Shown here piece by piece: positions 5,149 through 5,879 of a stretch of DNA of 5,879 nt. The stretch spans positions 1 to 5,879 of the forward strand of contig JAOZMA010000152.1 in assembly GCA_029934555.1 (NCBI GenBank). The letters are read 5' to 3'. The translations under genes were made by a program, and so were the position numbers. The notes beneath the pieces are model-generated. The model searched no databases, was not told the DNA's origin, and saw nothing but the letters and a program-made list of their open reading frames with translations. The first letter of the stretch is position 1. Every line of letters starts with the position of its first letter. The DNA is from Acidimicrobiia bacterium. Its GTDB lineage: Bacteria; Actinomycetota; Acidimicrobiia; Spongiisociales; UBA5794.

Positions 5149-5879
5149 ATCTCTCAGCCGGGCCTCAACATCCGGGTCTTCGGTACCGGTCGCCGGGTAG
5201 CGGCACTCCACGGTTTCACCCTGACTGGAGAACAGTTCTCCCCCCTAGAGACTCGGTCCATTCAACTGCACGCTCCCGACCTGCCCGGTCATGGGAAGAC
5301 CGAGGTCGACCCAGTCGATGTCGCGACAACGGTGTCCACACTGGGGAGTTGGCTGGAAGCGTTCGACGAACCGGTCGCTCTGCTGGGTTACTCCCAGGGA
5401 GGCCGCATGGCGCTCCTCGTCGCGCTCGAGTATCCGAATCTCGTCGATCGGTTGATCCTCGTGTCAGCATCGTCCGGCGTGAGGGATGAAGCCGATCGAG
5501 AGGCTCGTCGCATACGGGACGGGGCCCTCGCCGATCGTATCGAAACGATCGGTCTCGATGCGTTCCTTGACGAATGGTTGGCTGGTCCCGTCGCCGGAAC
5601 GTCCCATCTCGGCAATGAGGTGCAGAGAGCCGATCGGATGGTTCGCAGCGAGAACACCGCAGTTGGCCTTGCCTCCGCTCTCCGCGGACTCGGTCAAGGC
5701 AGCCAGCCATTCGTGGGCGATCGGCTCTCTCAACTGGAGATGCCCGTCCTCACCATCTCGGGAGCACGAGACGAGAAGTACACGCGCCTGGCGGCCGAGA
5801 TCGCCGGATCAGTCCCCGACGGCCGCCACATCTCGATCCCAGAAGCAGGCCACAACGTGATCCTGGAAGCGCCGGATGA
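5149..5879 (+). CDS. MenH-like alpha/beta hydrolase (SHCHC synthase family), non-canonical start, 3' end cut by window edge
   Basis: 243 complete codons from ATC at 5149. Landmarks of an active alpha/beta hydrolase: LHGF (20-23, oxyanion loop), DLPGHGKTE (44-52), nucleophile elbow GYSQGGR (80-86, S82), acid in SGARDEKY (204-211, D208) and AGHN with catalytic H235. The triad spacing and the GGR and RDEKY patterns match MenH (E. coli S86, D210, H232), which removes pyruvate from SEPHCHC to make SHCHC in menaquinone synthesis. Other hydrolases of similar form cannot be excluded, so no symbol is given. The frame is open from 5116, but the codons from 5116 up to the catalytic loops include no ATG, GTG or TTG; the first, GTG 5332, would delete the oxyanion loop and PGHG. 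ATC at 5149 begins the peptide I-S-Q-P-G-L and lies one base after the upstream TGA, so rare ATC initiation by reinitiation is the simplest reading. A sequence error or a frameshift fusion with the upstream membrane peptide are alternatives. The reading frame runs off the right edge, near the expected C-terminus. Confidence 0.82.
   Translation, partial: MSQPGLNIRVFGTGRRVAALHGFTLTGEQFSPLETRSIQLHAPDLPGHGKTEVDPVDVATTVSTLGSWLEAFDEPVALLGYSQGGRMALLVALEYPNLVDRLILVSASSGVRDEADREARRIRDGALADRIETIGLDAFLDEWLAGPVAGTSHLGNEVQRADRMVRSENTAVGLASALRGLGQGSQPFVGDRLSQLEMPVLTISGARDEKYTRLAAEIAGSVPDGRHISIPEAGHNVILEAPD

Noticed and set aside
5139..5150. prfB-like +1 frameshift at AAC-TGA-C joining the small peptide to the hydrolase
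   Set aside because: TGAC is a weak stop context, but the Asn codon AAC would re-pair poorly on ACT, and there is no strong upstream Shine-Dalgarno; kept only as an alternative to ATC initiation.

Overview
The window is a compact, high-GC bacterial chromosome segment, roughly 60% by eye. It has GTG starts, 4-nt gene overlaps and a candidate leaderless transcript. This fits a high-GC Gram-positive lineage such as an early-branching actinobacterium, but that assignment is inference only. I see no IS element, phage gene, CRISPR array, tRNA or rRNA. No gene-free stretch exceeds 300 bases; the longest is the 247-bp gap at 1616-1862.

Layout. On the minus strand, reading right to left: heme A synthase (ctaA, 4968-4000), heme o synthase (ctaB, 4003-2900) and an aminoglycoside-phosphotransferase-like kinase (2903-1863). 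They are joined by two identical GTGA start/stop overlaps and form one tight operon. After the structured 247-bp gap comes a second minus-strand pair: a DAHP-synthase-like/chorismate mutase fusion (1615-536) and, 11 bp later, DNA-3-methyladenine glycosylase I (tag, 524 to the left edge, incomplete). On the plus strand, diverging from ctaA across 71 bp, are a 35-codon single-pass membrane peptide (5040-5147) and a MenH-like alpha/beta hydrolase (5149 to the right edge, incomplete).

How the genes work together. CtaB farnesylates heme b to heme o and CtaA oxidises heme o to heme A, so the operon supplies the cofactor of an aa3-type cytochrome oxidase. The MenH-like protein may act in menaquinone synthesis, which starts from chorismate; the chorismate mutase domain of the fusion draws on the same chorismate pool towards phenylalanine and tyrosine. 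The kinase and Tag have no evident pathway link.

Most notable points: (1) the DAHP-synthase half of the fusion has lost all four metal ligands and several substrate-binding residues, while the chorismate mutase half keeps nearly its whole active site, so it looks like a pseudo-DAHP synthase retained as a scaffold or regulatory domain; (2) its 5' leader holds a perfect 11-bp hairpin, a competing downstream segment and a small hairpin covering the Shine-Dalgarno; (3) the MenH-like gene has no ATG, GTG or TTG start in its frame, and ATC one base after the upstream stop is the best candidate; (4) the upstream 35-codon peptide looks leaderless; (5) CtaB carries about 70 extra C-terminal residues with two predicted membrane segments.
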